DNA of 64,000 bases from an uncultured Oscillospiraceae bacterium. GTDB lineage: Bacteria > Bacillota > Clostridia > Oscillospirales > Ruminococcaceae. Where the stretch lies: contig CANNTZ010000003.1 of NCBI GenBank assembly GCA_947522735.1, positions 17,368 through 81,367 on the forward strand, written 5' to 3'. The translations under genes were made by a program, and so were the position numbers. Below the pieces are notes generated by a model that had not been told where the DNA came from, did not search any database, and worked only from the letters and a program-made list of their open reading frames with translations. Below, piece after piece: positions 62,332-64,000 of the stretch. Numbering within the stretch: the first letter of the stretch is position 1; every line of letters begins with the position of its first letter.

Positions 62332-63456
62332 TTAAAGCCTCAGTCCGCGGAGCGCCGCGCAGACGCGCTCTATCTCGGAATCGGTGATATACGGATGGAT
62401 CGGCAGCGAGAGCACGCGCTCACAAAGCCAATCCGAGACGGTTTGCTCCGGCGCGCCGCAGCCGTAAGCCTCTTGGCGGCTGACTGGACGCGGATAGTAT
62501 ATCGCGAACGGCACTCCCGCCGCACGCAGTCGCTTCATTGCGCTCTCACGCTCCTCCGGCCCGGAAAAGCGGACGGTGTACTGTGCCCATGCCGGACGGC
62601 AGCCGGGCGGCTGACAGGGCGTTTTCAGCGTCGCGCGCAGCCCGCGCAGGCCGTCGGTATAAAGCGCCGCCGCCCTGCGCACCGCCGCCAGCTCGTATCT
62701 TCTGAACGCCTCCAGCTTTGCCAGCAGCACCGCCGCCTGCACCGTGTCCAGCCGCGAATTGCAGCCGACGCGCAGATTCTCATATTTGTTTTCGCCGCGT
62801 CCGTGCTCGCGCAATGAGCGCACAAGCTCCGCCAGCCCCTCGTCATCCGTGAACACCGCACCGCCGTCGCCGTAGCAGCCGAGCGGCTTCGCGGGGAAAA
62901 ATGAGGTCGCCGCCGCAAGGCCGAAGCTGCATGCGCGCCGCCCGTCAGCCTCGCCCCCGAAGCCCTGCGCCGCGTCCTCAAAGAGCAGCAGACCGTTTTC
63001 GGCGGCAATTTCTTCAAGCTGCGGCCAATCGGCCGGCAGCCCGAAGAGATCGACAGCCAGTATCGCGCGCGCTCTCACGCCCTCCTCACGCGCTTTTGCT
63101 ATCGCCCGGCGCAGCGCGATAGGAGAGAGGTTAAAGGTGTCGCGCTCCGGCTGCACAAACAGCGGCGCGGCGCCCGTGCGCGAGACCGCCTCGGCTGTTG
63201 CAAAAAAGGTGAAATCCGGCACGAATACTGCGTCCCCTCTGCCAATTCCCGCCGCCGCGAGCATCAGCGTCAGCGCGTCGGTGCCGCTTCCGCAGGTGAT
63301 ACAGCGCTTTGCCCCAACATATTCCGCCAGCCGTTCCTCAAGCTGCGCCACCTCCGCCCCTCCGATGAAGCGGCTCTCCTCGGCCACCTTGCCGACACGC
63401 CACGCTATCTCCTCGCGCAACGCGTTGTACTGCCGTTTCAGATCGTGAAACTCCAT
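62332..63456 (-). CDS. DegT/DnrJ/EryC1/StrS family aminotransferase
   Basis: A 374-residue PLP enzyme that usually aminates a nucleotide-linked keto-sugar. The N-terminal block is MEFHDLKRQYNAL, ITCGSGTDALTLML binds PLP phosphate, LFEDAAQGFGGE holds the aspartate, and the lysine lies in SFFPAKPLGCYGDGGA; HGRGENKYENLRVGCNSRLD and the IYYPRPVSRQEAY ending fit. No sugar-nucleotide genes are beside it, so its product (for example an envelope or spore-coat glycan) is unknown. The start at 63456 is the usual N-terminus. Confidence 0.9.
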   Translation of the reverse strand: MEFHDLKRQYNALREEIAWRVGKVAEESRFIGGAEVAQLEERLAEYVGAKRCITCGSGTDALTLMLAAAGIGRGDAVFVPDFTFFATAEAVSRTGAAPLFVQPERDTFNLSPIALRRAIAKAREEGVRARAILAVDLFGLPADWPQLEEIAAENGLLLFEDAAQGFGGEADGRRACSFGLAAATSFFPAKPLGCYGDGGAVFTDDEGLAELVRSLREHGRGENKYENLRVGCNSRLDTVQAAVLLAKLEAFRRYELAAVRRAAALYTDGLRGLRATLKTPCQPPGCRPAWAQYTVRFSGPEERESAMKRLRAAGVPFAIYYPRPVSRQEAYGCGAPEQTVSDWLCERVLSLPIHPYITDSEIERVCAALRGLRL

Positions 63457-63526
63457 TTCCACAGCCCCCCTCCGCGCGCCCGGCGCGGTTGACATTTATC
63501 CGTGCGGCGGCTATAATTGAATTGTG

Positions 63527-64000
63527 TCAAAGCTGCCGCTTGATGCGCTCCAGCGCGCTCTTTTCCAGCCGCGACACCTGCGCCTGCGAGATGCCCACCT
63601 CCTTTGAGACCTCCATCTGTGTCTTGCCGCCGAAAAAGCGCAGCGACAGGATGCGCTTTTCCCGCTCGTCAAGCCTTCCGACAGCCTCCTTGAGCGCAAG
63701 CTCCTCCATCCAGTCGGTGTCCCCGCCCCTGTCGCCGATTTGATCCATTACATATATAGTGTCGCCGGAATCGGAATAGACCGGCTCGTACAGCGAAACC
63801 GGCTCGACTATCGCCTCGAGCGCCGTGACCACCTGCGCCTTATCCACGCCCATCTCCTGCGCTATCTGCTCGACGGCCGGCTCGCGCAGGTCGCGGTTAA
63901 TCAGCCTTTCCCTCGTCTGCATCGCGCGGTAGGCGGTGTCGCGCATCGAGCGCGAGACGCGTATACTGTTGTTGTCGCGCAGATAGCGGCGTATCTCTCC
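63527..64000 (-). CDS. sigG: Sporulation sigma factor SigG (5' end outside window)
   Basis: The last 157 codons of a sigma-70 family factor; the frame is open at the window edge. GEIRRYLRDNNSIRVSRS lies at the edge (region 2-3 boundary). RERLINRDLREPAVEQIA, PVSLYEPVYSDSGDTIYVMDQ and WMEELALKEAVGRLDEREK match Bacillus sigma-G closely. Region 4 ends FFGGKTQMEVSKEVGISQAQVSRLEK. SigG drives late forespore genes. Sigma-F is the nearest alternative, but the IYVMDQI and EELALKE segments favour sigma-G. Confidence 0.92.
   Translation of the reverse strand, partial: GEIRRYLRDNNSIRVSRSMRDTAYRAMQTRERLINRDLREPAVEQIAQEMGVDKAQVVTALEAIVEPVSLYEPVYSDSGDTIYVMDQIGDRGGDTDWMEELALKEAVGRLDEREKRILSLRFFGGKTQMEVSKEVGISQAQVSRLEKSALERIKRQL

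Overview
The window reads as a chromosome segment of a moderately high-GC, endospore-forming, anaerobic member of the Clostridia, most likely an Oscillospiraceae-like gut bacterium. The evidence is a full spoIIE and a partial sigG (spore-former), acetate kinase and a glycyl radical enzyme (anaerobic fermentation), AGGAGG-type ribosome binding sites, TTGACA/TATAAT promoters, and a bile salt hydrolase gene (gut). The species is not identified. No rRNA, CRISPR array, prophage or intact transposase was seen.

Layout. 1-8.5 kb: the 5' part of an ABC exporter; a Pit phosphate transporter with its DUF47 partner; a minus-strand DUF4364-PhoU-HD hydrolase-M32 carboxypeptidase operon; and rsmD-coaD-coiled-coil protein. 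8.6-15.6 kb: the purine operon purE-M-N-H-D, preceded by a promoter, a roughly 170-nt structured RNA (6S RNA candidate) and an intrinsic terminator, then cimA. 15.8-20.2 kb: an orphan MacB/LolD-type ATPase, GTP-dependent PEP carboxykinase and a D-aminoacylase-like amidohydrolase. 20.3-22.1 kb: barstar, a lipoprotein-anchored barnase, and a GrpB-pyrophosphatase fusion. 22.1-26.1 kb: an AraC regulator facing a glycyl radical enzyme and its radical-SAM activase. 26.1-28.5 kb: spoIIE.

28.6-37.4 kb looks like a separately acquired block. A gene-free, hairpin-rich stretch is followed by one tightly packed minus-strand operon (MarR, two ABC exporter halves, FtsH, an HdeD-like membrane protein, bile salt hydrolase) driven from a strong promoter with an AT-rich inverted repeat at the start site. 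I read it as a possible bile-stress cassette.

37.4-46.6 kb: a peptide-type ABC import operon in which several subunits are unusual. The binding protein appears circularly permuted, OppB carries a large extracytoplasmic insertion, and OppD carries an insertion of about 235 residues between Walker A and the Q-loop. A membrane-anchored, degenerate ApbE-like protein ends the operon. 46.9-49.9 kb: an FAD oxidoreductase with a divergent AraC regulator, then an SGNH hydrolase. 50-64 kb: tRNA-Leu(UAA), asnS, a class I aminotransferase, an LTA-synthase-like sulfatase-fold protein, M3 oligoendopeptidase, an EF-G-like GTPase, tmcAL divergent from ackA, a DegT-family aminotransferase and the 3' part of sigG.

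The observations I rate highest are the bile-linked operon, the permuted and enlarged peptide transporter, the lipoprotein barnase module, the glycyl radical enzyme of unknown substrate, and the purE leader RNA. All functions are inferred from sequence patterns read by eye; no database search was run.
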